Under the pieces are notes generated by a model that saw only the letters and a list, made by a program, of their open reading frames with translations, was not told the origin of the DNA and ran no database searches. Of a stretch of DNA of 50,602 nucleotides, positions 20,519-29,019 are shown piece by piece (positions within the stretch are counted from its first letter, which is position 1; every line of letters begins with the position of its first letter). This stretch comes from Betaproteobacteria bacterium Ga0077527 (lineage in GTDB: Bacteria; Pseudomonadota; Gammaproteobacteria; Burkholderiales; SG8-41). Position numbers and translations under genes: made by a program. Location of the stretch: positions 1 to 50,602 of the forward strand of contig LNDW01000025.1 in assembly GCA_001464815.1 (NCBI GenBank), read 5' to 3'.

Positions 20519-21691
20519 TTATTTGTCCGGCACGACCAGTCGCGCGGTGTGTGCCGCGATCACCGCCTCTTCATCGGTGGCGATCACGTGCGCCGATGCG
20601 GCGCCCGGTTGGGTGATGCAGGATGCGTTGCGGGTGTTGGCTCCGACATCCAGGGTGATGCCCAGCCAGCCGAGTTTCGCGCAGATCATCGCCCGCACGG
20701 CCGCGGCGTTTTCGCCGATACCGCCGGTGAACACCAGCGCATCCAGGCCTTCCAGCGCCGCGGCCAGGGCTCCGGTTTCCTGCACCGCGCGATAAACGAA
20801 CAGTTCGATCGCCTCCACCGCCCGCGGGTCGCTGCTGGCGAGCAGCGTACGCATGTCGTTGCTGATGGCGGACACGCCGAGCAGGCCGGAGCGCCGGTAG
20901 AGCAGGTCTTCCAGTTCGTCGAGCGCAATCGCCTGCTCGCGCAACAGATGCAGCAGCACACCGGGGTCGATGCTGCCGCAGCGTGTGCCCATCATCAAGC
21001 CCTCCAGCGTGCTGAAGCCCATTGAGGACGCGACGCTGCGCTGCTCGCGCATCGCACACATGCTGGCACCGTTGCCGAGGTGGGCGACGATGATCCGTCC
21101 CCCGGCGCGTGCGCCAAGCACCTCTGGCAGGCGGCCGGCGACGTATTCGTACGAAAGACCGTGAAAACCGTAGCGGCGCAGGCCTTGCGCTGTCATTTCG
21201 CGCGGTAGTGCGAGTGCCTGAGCCACCGCCGGCTGTCCGCAGTGAAAGGCGGTGTCGAAGCAGGCGACCTGGGGCAGGGCTGGCCGCAGTCCCGCCAGCG
21301 CCTCGATCGCGGCGAGGTTGTGCGGCTGGTGCAGTGGCGCCAGCGGGATCAGTGTGCGTAATGCTTGAAGCGTGGCGGCGTCGAGCAATACCGGCGCGTC
21401 ATGCGCCGTGCCGCCATGCACCACACGGTGACCTGCAGCGGCGAGATTGCGGGCGTGGCCACCGGCCTCCAGCCAGTCGAACAGCCAGGCCAGCGCTGAT
21501 TCGTGGTTGTGCAGGGCTGCCGGCATTACGCCGGTGAGCGGACCGTCGTGATTGCGGGCGCTGAACAAGGCCTGTGAACCCAGTCCGGAAATCATGCCGT
21601 GGAGGGCGCGCCGGGCGAACTGCGGGCCATCGAATATTGCGAACTTGATGCTCGAGGAGCCGGCGTTGAGCACAAGAATCTGGCGGGTCAT
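20519..21691 (-). CDS. ackA: Acetate kinase
   Basis: A 390-residue enzyme starting MTRQILVLNAGSSSIKFAIF at ATG 21691; the frame upstream shows no family sequence. Conserved parts: RVVHGG, FDTAFHCGQP, RRYGFHGLSYEYV, AHLGNGASMCA, GGIGENAAAVRAMI. It interconverts acetyl phosphate and acetate with ATP/ADP. No pta gene is adjacent, so its acetyl-phosphate source must be coded elsewhere. It stands alone between two plus-strand units. A related propionate/butyrate kinase cannot be excluded. Confidence 0.93.
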   Translation of the reverse strand: MTRQILVLNAGSSSIKFAIFDGPQFARRALHGMISGLGSQALFSARNHDGPLTGVMPAALHNHESALAWLFDWLEAGGHARNLAAAGHRVVHGGTAHDAPVLLDAATLQALRTLIPLAPLHQPHNLAAIEALAGLRPALPQVACFDTAFHCGQPAVAQALALPREMTAQGLRRYGFHGLSYEYVAGRLPEVLGARAGGRIIVAHLGNGASMCAMREQRSVASSMGFSTLEGLMMGTRCGSIDPGVLLHLLREQAIALDELEDLLYRRSGLLGVSAISNDMRTLLASSDPRAVEAIELFVYRAVQETGALAAALEGLDALVFTGGIGENAAAVRAMICAKLGWLGITLDVGANTRNASCITQPGAASAHVIATDEEAVIAAHTARLVVPDK

Positions 21692-21867
21692 GACGGTGGC
21701 GGGGCCGCAGCAGGAAGGAAAAGTCTTTGAAGTCAATGGGCTATGCCGGAATCCCGACTCTGGCATTGTGCCGTGGCTGGTGCATTGCGCCAAGCTGCAT
21801 CGCGAGGCCCGGGAAAACCACTCCGGCGGACCGCAACTCTGCGCAAAGTCAGCCTAAGCGGCTCAGG

Positions 21868-21873
21868 TATAAT
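21868..21873 (+). promoter_or_regulatory. -10 box before fmdB
   Basis: A consensus TATAAT at 21868-21873, preceded by AGG, starts about 28 bases ahead of the fmdB ATG. The -35 region (near AAAGTC at 21845-21850) is poor. It would start the fmdB-DUF502-aspS unit. The 140 bases between it and the ackA start otherwise show nothing recognisable. Confidence 0.5.
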
Positions 21874-21900
21874 GCTTTTTTTGGTTTTTCGGGGTAAATC

Positions 21901-22206
21901 ATGCCCATTTATGAATACCGTTGCGAAGCCTGTGGCTTCCAGAAGGAATTTTTGCAGCGCATCAGCGATGCCCCGATGCGCGATTGTCCAGCGTGCAACA
22001 AGCCTGCGCTGGCCAAGATGGTTACTGCAGCCGGCTTCCAGTTGAAGGGCAGCGGTTGGTATGCCACGGATTTTCGCGACAAGGGCGCGGCAAAACCCGC
22101 CACTGCGAAAGATGACGGCAAGCCGGATGCCAAGACCGAGTCCAAATCAGAGCCCAAGTCTGAACCGGCCGCCTGCGGTGCCGGTGCCTGCCCGGCCTGC
22201 AATTGA
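21901..22206 (+). CDS. FmdB-family zinc-ribbon protein
   Basis: A 101-residue protein. The first 40 residues form the FmdB/CxxC ribbon (MPIYEYRCEACG, then DCPACNKPAL); the rest is low-complexity Lys/Asp/Glu/Ser with a cysteine-containing end (CGAGACPACN). The family is thought to be a small regulatory or metal-binding protein; its role is undefined. In betaproteobacteria it regularly precedes the DUF502 and aspS genes, as here. Confidence 0.9.
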   Translation: MPIYEYRCEACGFQKEFLQRISDAPMRDCPACNKPALAKMVTAAGFQLKGSGWYATDFRDKGAAKPATAKDDGKPDAKTESKSEPKSEPAACGAGACPACN

Positions 22207-22284
22207 GTTGATATCCTGATCCGCGTGTGTCACGGCCTCATGCCTGACGCATGATCACAGACGGCGCGCCCGTCGCCGTTTTCC

Positions 22285-22911
22285 ATGTTCAAGAACATCT
22301 CGCTCAAGAGCTACCTGATTGCCGGCCTGCTGGTCTGGGTGCCGTTGGTGATCACGCTGTGGGTGCTCAACTTGCTGGTGGGCATGCTCGACCAGTCGCT
22401 GCAACTGGTGCCGCGATCCTTCCTTACCGAGAACTGGCTGGGCGTGCACGTGCCGGGCCTGGGCGTGATCCTCACCGTGGTGGTGGTATTGCTCACCGGC
22501 ATGCTGGTGACCAACATCCTCGGCCAGCGCCTGATGACCCTCTGGGAGGGTGTGCTTGCGCGTATTCCGGTGTTCAACACCATCTATCACAGTGTGAAGC
22601 AGGTCAGCGACACGCTGTTCTCCGGCAAGGGACATGCTTTTCGCAAGGTGTTGCTGGTGCGTTACCCGCATCCGGAAGCGTGGTCGCTCGCTTTCCAGAC
22701 CAATGTGCCGGCCGAGGTCGCGGCGCATCTCCCGGACGAGCATGTCGCGGTGTTCATCCCGACCACGCCGAGCCCGGTCAACGGTTTTTATTTCTACGTG
22801 CGCCGCAGCGACACCATCGAGGTCAACATGTCGGTCGATGCTGCATTCAAGTACATCGTATCGATGGGTGTTGCCACGCCCGGCAATACCCCTCCTAGAA
22901 AAAATACTTAA
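22285..22911 (+). CDS. DUF502 family membrane protein
   Basis: A 208-residue protein with two N-terminal membrane segments (about residues 9-32 and 58-80), followed by a conserved domain (IPVFNTIYHSVKQVSDTLF, FIPTTPSPVNGFYFYV). This matches the DUF502 family, which has no settled biochemical function. It lies 15 bases before aspS and is probably cotranscribed with it. Confidence 0.9.
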   Translation: MFKNISLKSYLIAGLLVWVPLVITLWVLNLLVGMLDQSLQLVPRSFLTENWLGVHVPGLGVILTVVVVLLTGMLVTNILGQRLMTLWEGVLARIPVFNTIYHSVKQVSDTLFSGKGHAFRKVLLVRYPHPEAWSLAFQTNVPAEVAAHLPDEHVAVFIPTTPSPVNGFYFYVRRSDTIEVNMSVDAAFKYIVSMGVATPGNTPPRKNT

Positions 22912-22926
22912 TAAAATCAAATACTT

Positions 22927-24711
22927 ATGAAAACTCGCAGCAATTACTGCGGACTCATCGACCGCAAATACCTGGGCCAGACCGTGACGCTGTGCGGCTG
23001 GGTGCATCGCCGGCGTGACCATGGCGGCGTGATCTTCATCGACCTGCGTGACCGCGAGGGTCTGGTGCAGATTGTCTGCGATCCCGACCGCGCCGAGACC
23101 TTCGCGGCGGCTGACAGCCTGCGCAACGAATTCGTGGTGCGTGTCGAAGGCAGGGTGCGCGAGCGTCCGGCCGGCACCGTCAACACGAATCTGGTCAGTG
23201 GTGAAATCGAAGTGCTGGCGCTGGAGCTTGAAATCCTCAATGCCGCGCAGACGCCGCCGTTCATGATGGACGAAGAGAACTTGTCGGAGAACGTGCGCCT
23301 GCAGTACCGCTTCCTCGACCTGCGCCGGCCGCAGATGCAGAAACACCTGCGCCTGCGCCACCAGGCCACGCGCGCGATCCGCGGCTACCTCGACGAGCAC
23401 GGTTTCATCGACGTCGAGACGCCGATGCTCTACAAGTCCACGCCCGAAGGCGCGCGCGAATTCCTGGTGCCTTCGCGCATGCACGACGGCCAGTTCTACG
23501 CGCTGCCGCAGTCGCCGCAGCTGTTCAAGCAGCTGCTGATGGTTGCCGGCTACGACCGCTACTACCAGATCGTCAAATGTTTCCGTGACGAGGACCTGCG
23601 CGCCGACCGCCAGCCCGAATTCACGCAGATCGACATCGAGACCTCCTTCCTCGGCGAGCGCGAAATCCAGGACCTGATGGAAGGCCTGATCCGCCATCTG
23701 TTCCTGACGGTGATGAATATCGACCTCGGCGTGTTTCCGCGCATCAGTTATGCCGATGCGATGGCGAAATACGGTTCCGACAAGCCGGACTTGCGCGTCA
23801 AGCTTGAACTGACCGATTTGAGCGACCTGATGGCGCAGGTGGATTTCAAGGTGTTCAAGCAGGCGATGGCGCTGAAGGACGGCAAGGTCGTCGCGCTGCG
23901 CATCCCCGGCGGTGCCGCGCTGACGCGCAAGGAGATCGACGAATACACCGCCTTTGTCGGCATCTACGGTGCCAAGGGTCTCGCCTACATCAAGGTCAAC
24001 GATGCGACCCAGCTCAACGAAACCGGCCTGCAGTCGCCGATCGTCAAGTTCCTGCCGCAGCCGGTGCTGGCGGAGATCCTCAAGCGCAGCGGCGCCGTCA
24101 ACGGCGACCTGATCTTCTTTGGTGCCGACCGCAAAAAGGTGGTTTACGACGCACTCGGTGCACTGCGCGTGAAGATCGGCCACGAGAAGGGCCATGCCGA
24201 AGCCGGATGGAAACCCTGCTGGATCATCGACTTCCCCGCCTTCGACTACGACGAGGAAAACAAGCGCTGGGTCGCCGCCCATCATCCCTTCACCGCGCCC
24301 AAGGATGAACATCTTGCGCAGCTCGCGACCGATCCAGGCCAGGTGCAGGCCAAGGCCTATGACGTCGCGCTGAACGGCTGGGAGATCGGCGGCGGTTCGG
24401 TGCGTATCCACCGCGCCGAGGTGCAGTCACAGGTGTTTTCGGCACTGGGCATTTCGCCGGAAGACGCGCGTGCAAAGTTCGGCTTCCTGCTCGACGCGCT
24501 GTCCTACGGCGCGCCGCCGCACGGCGGCATCGCCTTCGGCCTTGACCGCATGGTCACGCTGATGACCGGCGCGGAATCGATCCGCGAAGTGATCGCGTTC
24601 CCGAAAACGCAGCGCGGCCAGGACCTGATGGTCGAGGCGCCGAGTGTCGTCACCGAGCGCCAGTTGCGCGAGCTGCACATCCGCCTGCGCAACACCCAGC
24701 AGGACGGGTGA
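22927..24711 (+). CDS. aspS: Aspartyl-tRNA synthetase, probably non-discriminating
   Basis: A 594-residue bacterial-type AspRS: anticodon-binding OB fold (about 1-105), class II catalytic core ([34 protein letters not shown]), the GAD insertion (about 285-420) and motif 3 ([15 protein letters not shown]). The anticodon-domain stretch [19 protein letters not shown] has His-Gly where E. coli has Leu-Gly-Ser. That His is associated with non-discriminating enzymes, which also charge tRNA-Asn and depend on GatCAB. That reading is inferred. Confidence 0.97.
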   Translation: MKTRSNYCGLIDRKYLGQTVTLCGWVHRRRDHGGVIFIDLRDREGLVQIVCDPDRAETFAAADSLRNEFVVRVEGRVRERPAGTVNTNLVSGEIEVLALELEILNAAQTPPFMMDEENLSENVRLQYRFLDLRRPQMQKHLRLRHQATRAIRGYLDEHGFIDVETPMLYKSTPEGAREFLVPSRMHDGQFYALPQSPQLFKQLLMVAGYDRYYQIVKCFRDEDLRADRQPEFTQIDIETSFLGEREIQDLMEGLIRHLFLTVMNIDLGVFPRISYADAMAKYGSDKPDLRVKLELTDLSDLMAQVDFKVFKQAMALKDGKVVALRIPGGAALTRKEIDEYTAFVGIYGAKGLAYIKVNDATQLNETGLQSPIVKFLPQPVLAEILKRSGAVNGDLIFFGADRKKVVYDALGALRVKIGHEKGHAEAGWKPCWIIDFPAFDYDEENKRWVAAHHPFTAPKDEHLAQLATDPGQVQAKAYDVALNGWEIGGGSVRIHRAEVQSQVFSALGISPEDARAKFGFLLDALSYGAPPHGGIAFGLDRMVTLMTGAESIREVIAFPKTQRGQDLMVEAPSVVTERQLRELHIRLRNTQQDG

Positions 24712-24736
24712 AGGCAGGCGCCGGCAGCCGACAGTG

Positions 24737-25165
24737 ATGCGTCACCCGCGTGCCCTTGCCGCCGCGTTGCTGGCGGCGCTGCTTGCCGCTGCATTGCCGG
24801 CAGCGGCCTTTGCGCGTGGTGATGCGCCGTCATTGCGTGAAATACGCCTGCAGGAATTGCCGCCCGAAGCGCACCACACCCTCGAACTGATCCGCGGCAA
24901 CGGGCCGTTTCCATTTGACCGCGACGGCATCACCTTCGGCAATCGCGAGAAGCTGCTGCCTCAGGCGGCACACGGCCATTACCGTGAATACACAGTGGTC
25001 ACGCCGGGGCTGAAGCACCGCGGCGCGCGGCGAATCGTGCTCGGCTGCGAGCAGCAGCCGCCGTCCAGGGTGCCGGAGCCGCTGCGCCTGCCGCAATGCC
25101 GGGGCGGCGGCGAGTTCTATTACACCGCCGATCATTACCGCAGTTTTCGCAGGATCGTCGAATGA
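24737..25165 (+). CDS. Secreted barnase-like ribonuclease
   Basis: A 142-residue protein starting at ATG 24737. Residues 1-26 are an Ala/Leu-rich signal peptide (MRHPRALAAALLAALLAAAL, cleavage near AFA). The mature part fits microbial RNases of the N1/T1/barnase fold, with IRGNGPFPFDRDGITFGNRE, then the catalytic triad: Glu84 (YREYTVVTPG), Arg98/99 (GARRIVLG) and His133 (ADHYRSFRRI). Cys104 and Cys121 could form a disulfide in the loop between the last strands. The last four bases overlap the barstar-like gene, so toxin and inhibitor are made together. Confidence 0.88.
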   Translation: MRHPRALAAALLAALLAAALPAAAFARGDAPSLREIRLQELPPEAHHTLELIRGNGPFPFDRDGITFGNREKLLPQAAHGHYREYTVVTPGLKHRGARRIVLGCEQQPPSRVPEPLRLPQCRGGGEFYYTADHYRSFRRIVE

Positions 25166-25581
25166 GCCCGATGCTGAATCCCGCCGCCAATGGTATTTAT
25201 TGCAGTCCGGCCGAACCCGGCTTCCAATCTGAATTGGGGCAAGCCGCCGGCACCGGCTGCTTCGATATCGATCTCAGGCGCCTGCGCGGCAAACGCGGTC
25301 TGCTCTCCGCGCTGGCGCGGGCGCTGCGTTTTCCCGAAACCTACGGCGTCAACTGGGATGCGCTGGCGGATTGCCTGCAGGATCTGTGCTGGCTGCCGCC
25401 GGAACAGACGGGCGTGGTGTTGCATCTGCGTGGTTACCACCTGTTCAAGTCCCGGGTTCCGCAGGACGCGGCCACGCTGGAGGCGATCCTGGCCGAGACC
25501 GCGCAGTTCTGGCAGGCACGTTCGCGGCTGTTCGTGGTGTTCACCGAAGGTGCCGGAGCGCCGTGGCCGCGTGCGTCGTGA
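25162..25581 (+). CDS. Barstar-family ribonuclease inhibitor
   Basis: A 139-residue protein from ATG 25162, overlapping the RNase stop (ATGA). The barstar core is FDIDLRRLRGKRGLLSALAR, FPETYGVNWDALADCLQDL, LHLRGYHLF and a final strand RLFVVFTE. The NWDAL region contains the acidic residue type used to plug the barnase active site. It has about 30 extra N-terminal residues compared with B. amyloliquefaciens barstar and no signal peptide. It should protect the cytoplasm from the RNase made next door. It ends in a TGATG junction with nudB. Confidence 0.88.
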   Translation: MSPMLNPAANGIYCSPAEPGFQSELGQAAGTGCFDIDLRRLRGKRGLLSALARALRFPETYGVNWDALADCLQDLCWLPPEQTGVVLHLRGYHLFKSRVPQDAATLEAILAETAQFWQARSRLFVVFTEGAGAPWPRAS

Positions 25582-26030
25582 TGACCGCGCACAAGATTCC
25601 GGTATCGGTGCTGGTGCTGGTGCATACCGCCGATCTCGACGTGTTGTTGCTCGAGCGTGCCGACCGTCCCGGCTTCTGGCAGTCGGTCACCGGCAGCCAG
25701 GATGCCGGCGAGTCACTGCTTGAAACCGCGCGACGTGAACTGGCCGAGGAAACCGGCATCGAGGCGGCGCAGGACGAGCTGATCGACTGGCAACTGCAGA
25801 ACCGCTACGAAATCTATGCACACTGGCGGCATCGTTACGCGCCGGGGGTTACCCACAACATCGAACATGTCTTTGCGCTGGCGCTTCCGCAAAGGCGCGA
25901 GGTGCGGCTGGCGCCGCGTGAGCATCTGGCTCAGCGCTGGCTGCCCTGGCGCGAGGCCGCGGACCTGGTGTTTTCGTGGAGCAATGCCGAGGCCATCCGC
26001 CGGTTGCCGCAACGCGTCAAGCTGTCGTGA
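25581..26030 (+). CDS. nudB: Dihydroneopterin triphosphate diphosphatase (Nudix)
   Basis: A 149-residue Nudix hydrolase from ATG 25581. The Nudix box is exact (GSQDAGE, seven residues, RELAEETGI), and the region WQSVTGSQDAGE plus EHVFALALP matches NudB. It removes pyrophosphate from dihydroneopterin triphosphate in folate synthesis. Position after aspS is the usual one in this bacterial group; here the RNase/barstar pair lies between them. Confidence 0.9.
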   Translation: MTAHKIPVSVLVLVHTADLDVLLLERADRPGFWQSVTGSQDAGESLLETARRELAEETGIEAAQDELIDWQLQNRYEIYAHWRHRYAPGVTHNIEHVFALALPQRREVRLAPREHLAQRWLPWREAADLVFSWSNAEAIRRLPQRVKLS

Positions 26031-26089
26031 ACAGCAGGGGAATTCAGGATTGGTTTTTTTGTCAAATTGCTGCAATATTCGGCACTTTT

Positions 26090-26104
26090 CCCCGCGTGGC
26101 GGGG
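26090..26104 (+). promoter_or_regulatory. Hairpin in the nadA leader
   Basis: CCCCGC (26090-26095), loop GTG, GCGGGG (26099-26104), with a T-stretch ahead and no T-run after. It lies 26 bases before the nadA ATG, in the 100-bp nudB-nadA gap, close enough to affect translation start. No known nad riboswitch is recognised. Confidence 0.3.
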
Positions 26105-26130
26105 TGAACTGACCTGCGAGGGTCCGGAAA

Positions 26131-27240
26131 ATGGACGCTGAAATGGACACCGGAACGATTGCTTTTGACCGCTTCAAACCGCTGGCCGACGCCGACTGCG
26201 ATGCACGCATCGTTGCCGCGCGGCAGAAGCTCGGCAAACGCGTGGTGCTGCTCGGCCACCACTACCAGCGTGCCGATGTCTACAAACACGCCGACCTCTC
26301 CGGGGATTCGCTGCAACTGTCCAAGCTCGCGGCGCAGACCGATGCCGAAACCATCGTGTTCTGCGGTGTGCATTTCATGGCCGAAGTGGCCGACATCCTG
26401 TCGCGGTCCTCGCAGCAGGTGATCCTTCCTGACATGAACGCCGGCTGCTCGATGGCTGACATGGCGAGCCTGGCCAAGGTTGAGCGCGCCTGGCGCGAAA
26501 TCGCCGAAGTGCTCGATCCAGACCAGCACATCACGCCGATTACTTACATCAATTCCGCCGCCGACCTGAAGGCCTTCTGCGGCGAGCACGGCGGCATCGT
26601 CTGCACCTCGTCCAATGCCCGCGGCATCCTGCAATGGGCCTTTGGCCGGCGCGAGAAGGTGTTGTTCTTCCCCGATCAGCACCTCGGCCGCTGGACCGGC
26701 TACCTGATGGACATTCCGCTGTCGGAGATGCTGGTGTGGGATCCCGATCTGCCGCTGGGCGGCCTGACGCCGCAACAGGTCAAGATGGCCAAGGTGCTGC
26801 TCTGGAAAGGCCATTGCTCGGTGCACCAGATGTTCCAGGCCCAGCACATCCTGCGCTGGCGCCAGCAGCATCCGGGTGGCCTGGTGATCAGCCACCCTGA
26901 ATGCAATTTTGAGGTGTGCAAGCTGTCGGACTACGTTGGCTCCACCGACTACATCATCAAAACCATCGCCGCGAGCCCGCCCGGGTCGCGCTGGCTGGTC
27001 GGCACCGAACTGAACCTGGTCAACCGCATCGCCGCCGAATTCAGCCCGCAAGGCAAATCGGTGCAGTTCATGGCGCCGACGGTGTGCATGTGTTCGACGA
27101 TGCAGCGCATCGATCCGCAGCACCTCGCCTGGTCGCTGGAGAATCTGGTCGAGGGCCGGGTGGTCAACCCGATCAAGGTGCCGGCCTATGAGGCCGAGCT
27201 CGCCCGCATCGCGCTTGACCGCATGCTCGCGGTGTCCTGA
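26131..27240 (+). CDS. nadA: Quinolinate synthase A
   Basis: A 369-residue enzyme that condenses iminoaspartate with dihydroxyacetone phosphate to quinolinate, the NAD precursor. Three conserved cysteines for the [4Fe-4S] cluster are visible: Cys106 (DMNAGCSMAD), Cys229 (LWKGHCSVHQ) and Cys319/321 (TVCMCSTM). Other family marks are LLGHHYQRADVY, SNARGILQW and ISHPECNFEV. Start: ATG 26131; ATG 26143 (MDTGTIAF) is nearly as good. No nadB or nadC is next to it. Confidence 0.96.
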   Translation: MDAEMDTGTIAFDRFKPLADADCDARIVAARQKLGKRVVLLGHHYQRADVYKHADLSGDSLQLSKLAAQTDAETIVFCGVHFMAEVADILSRSSQQVILPDMNAGCSMADMASLAKVERAWREIAEVLDPDQHITPITYINSAADLKAFCGEHGGIVCTSSNARGILQWAFGRREKVLFFPDQHLGRWTGYLMDIPLSEMLVWDPDLPLGGLTPQQVKMAKVLLWKGHCSVHQMFQAQHILRWRQQHPGGLVISHPECNFEVCKLSDYVGSTDYIIKTIAASPPGSRWLVGTELNLVNRIAAEFSPQGKSVQFMAPTVCMCSTMQRIDPQHLAWSLENLVEGRVVNPIKVPAYEAELARIALDRMLAVS

Positions 27241-27284
27241 GCGGGCATGCTGCCCTGAGCGAAAATCAGGCGGCGGCGACGCGG

Positions 27285-28043
27285 TTGCTGAGCGTCGCCA
27301 CCTACAATATCCACAAGGGTTTTCCGGTGACGCCGCTGTTTGCGAAGCGGCCGTCACTGCGCGCGCTGCGCGAAGAACTGCACGCGCTCAATCCCGATCT
27401 GGTCTTCCTGCAGGAAGTGCTCGGCGCCCATGCCGGGCATGCCCGCCGCCACCGCGACTGGCCGGCGCAGTCGCAGTACGAATACCTCGCCGACACCTTG
27501 TGGCAGAGTCATGCCTATGGCCGGAATGCGGTCTACGATGCCGGTCACCACGGCAACGCGCTGCTGTCCCGCCATCCGATCACGCGTTGGGACAACGAGG
27601 ACGTATCCGGACACCGCTTCGAAAGCCGCGGCTTGCTGCACTGTGAAATCGCGATGCCGGGCTGGCCGCAGACGCTGCATTGTGTCTGCGTGCATCTTGC
27701 GCTGACCGTGCGCGGCCGCTCACGCCAGCTCGAACGGTTGCGTCAGCGCATCGAGCGCATGGTGCCGGCCGACGCGCCGTTGATCGTTGCCGGGGATTTC
27801 AACGACTGGACCTGGCGCCAGCGCGCCACCCAGGAATTCGCGCAGCCGCTCGACATGCATGAGGTGTTCGAGCTCATCGGCGGACAGGCCGCTCGCAGTT
27901 TTCCGGCGGTGCTGCCGCTGCTCCGGCTTGATCGCATCTATGTCCGCGGCTTTCGCGTGCACACGGCACGGGTGCACCACGGCCGGCGCTGGGCGCGGTT
28001 GTCAGACCATGCGCCGTTGATTGCCCGGCTCGAGCTGATTTAG
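27285..28043 (+). CDS. Endonuclease/exonuclease/phosphatase-fold protein
   Basis: A 252-residue protein starting at a TTG (27285); the frame has no ATG or GTG ahead of the first conserved strand, so this start is the best available. The fold's catalytic signatures occur in order: ATYNIHKGF, LVFLQEVLG, HGNALLSRHPI, IVAGDFNDW and LSDHAPLIA. Members cleave phosphodiester bonds in DNA, RNA or phospholipids; the substrate here is unknown. It starts 44 bases after nadA. Confidence 0.87.
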   Translation: MLSVATYNIHKGFPVTPLFAKRPSLRALREELHALNPDLVFLQEVLGAHAGHARRHRDWPAQSQYEYLADTLWQSHAYGRNAVYDAGHHGNALLSRHPITRWDNEDVSGHRFESRGLLHCEIAMPGWPQTLHCVCVHLALTVRGRSRQLERLRQRIERMVPADAPLIVAGDFNDWTWRQRATQEFAQPLDMHEVFELIGGQAARSFPAVLPLLRLDRIYVRGFRVHTARVHHGRRWARLSDHAPLIARLELI

Positions 28044-28069
28044 CGCCAGTCCGGCGTTTCTAATCACTG

Positions 28070-28828
28070 CTAATAACGGTACTCGTAGGGCGGGACTGCA
28101 GAGGCATGCCGCGGCGGGCCGTAGCGCACAGGCCGTGGTGCCGGCAAGGCGGCTGCCGGCGGTACCGACGCGTCAATGATGCCAATACCCACACGCACCG
28201 TCGGACCGGGGTCATAGGGCAGGGTGGTGGTGACGTCGCGGCCGTTGTAGTGATAGGTCACGGTGTAGCCGCGGACGGTTTCTCGCACCGTTTCCACGGT
28301 GCGGCAGCTTTGTGCCGGGGCTACGTAGGCGACACGGTTGTCGATGCGGTCACCGGCCACCGCGCCGGCGATGGCGCCGGCAGCGGCGGCAGCGGTGCGG
28401 CCGTTACCCTGGCCGACCTGCGCGCCGAGAAGCCCGCCCGCGGCGCCACCGACCACCGATCCTGCCATCGAACGCTCGCTGTCCGGATTGGCGACACGAT
28501 CACCGACGATGGCACCGGCAATCGCACCGGCGGCGGTCGCCGCATCACGGCCGCTGCCGCGGCCGACGGTGCTGCCGAGCAGGGCGCCGGCGATGCCGCC
28601 GATCACCGGGGCGATGGTGCTGCGTTCGGCCTGGGGCGCCGGTGGTGCGTATGACACGGGAGTGCATTCGGTGCGCGGTTCACGCACACGCTCGATGACC
28701 GGTGCCGAGGAAATGACCCGCGCGGTGTCGGTGAAGTCGGCCGCCTGCGCCGGCCATGCGGCAATGGCGGCAGCGGCGAGGGGCAGCAAACGCAGTTTGA
28801 TACCGGGCCTGGTGTGGGTGGTGTTCAT
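28070..28828 (-). CDS. Glycine-zipper envelope protein
   Basis: A 252-residue exported protein with a signal peptide of about 29 residues (ends AWPAQAA). Two tandem glycine-zipper segments follow: IGGIAGALLGSTVGRGSG with TAAGAIAGAIVGDRV, and VVGGAAGGLLGAQVGQGNG with AAAGAIAGAVAGDRI. They are near-repeats, so an internal duplication is likely. The C-terminal third is Pro/Tyr-rich. Such 2TM glycine-zipper proteins are usually outer-membrane or periplasmic (SlyB / 17-kDa antigen type). No lipobox cysteine is present. Function unknown. Confidence 0.85.
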   Translation of the reverse strand: MNTTHTRPGIKLRLLPLAAAAIAAWPAQAADFTDTARVISSAPVIERVREPRTECTPVSYAPPAPQAERSTIAPVIGGIAGALLGSTVGRGSGRDAATAAGAIAGAIVGDRVANPDSERSMAGSVVGGAAGGLLGAQVGQGNGRTAAAAAGAIAGAVAGDRIDNRVAYVAPAQSCRTVETVRETVRGYTVTYHYNGRDVTTTLPYDPGPTVRVGIGIIDASVPPAAALPAPRPVRYGPPRHASAVPPYEYRY

Positions 28829-28989
28829 GTTGGACTCCTGTTCGGGGCGGAACGGCGGGAAGCCGCCGCAACCGGATGCGATAATTAAAAACCGCCTCCG
28901 CTATTCCGGCAGCAAGCGTTACAGACATTTACAAGACCTGCGCGGCGCGCCAACACCCCTTCAGAAAGAATATAAGTGATTGATTCAAT

Positions 28990-29005
28990 TGATAAATTTT
29001 TATCA
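28990..29005. promoter_or_regulatory. AT-rich palindrome ahead of the ABC exporter
   Basis: TGATAAA-TT-TTTATCA (28990-29005), embedded in ATTGAT...ATT, stands 15 bases before the transporter ATG in a GC-rich genome. Its shape resembles Fur-type iron boxes, but the match is only partial. It could equally be another operator or a promoter element. Confidence 0.35.
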
Positions 29006-29019
29006 TTCCGAGTGTGGCA

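Noticed and set aside
22255..24411. A 718-codon open frame on the minus strand
   Set aside because: It is the antisense shadow of aspS and the DUF502 gene; composition is typical of codon-bias artefacts.
26041..26130. A riboswitch upstream of nadA
   Set aside because: Only one short hairpin is present and nothing matches the known NAD-responsive classes in so short a leader.
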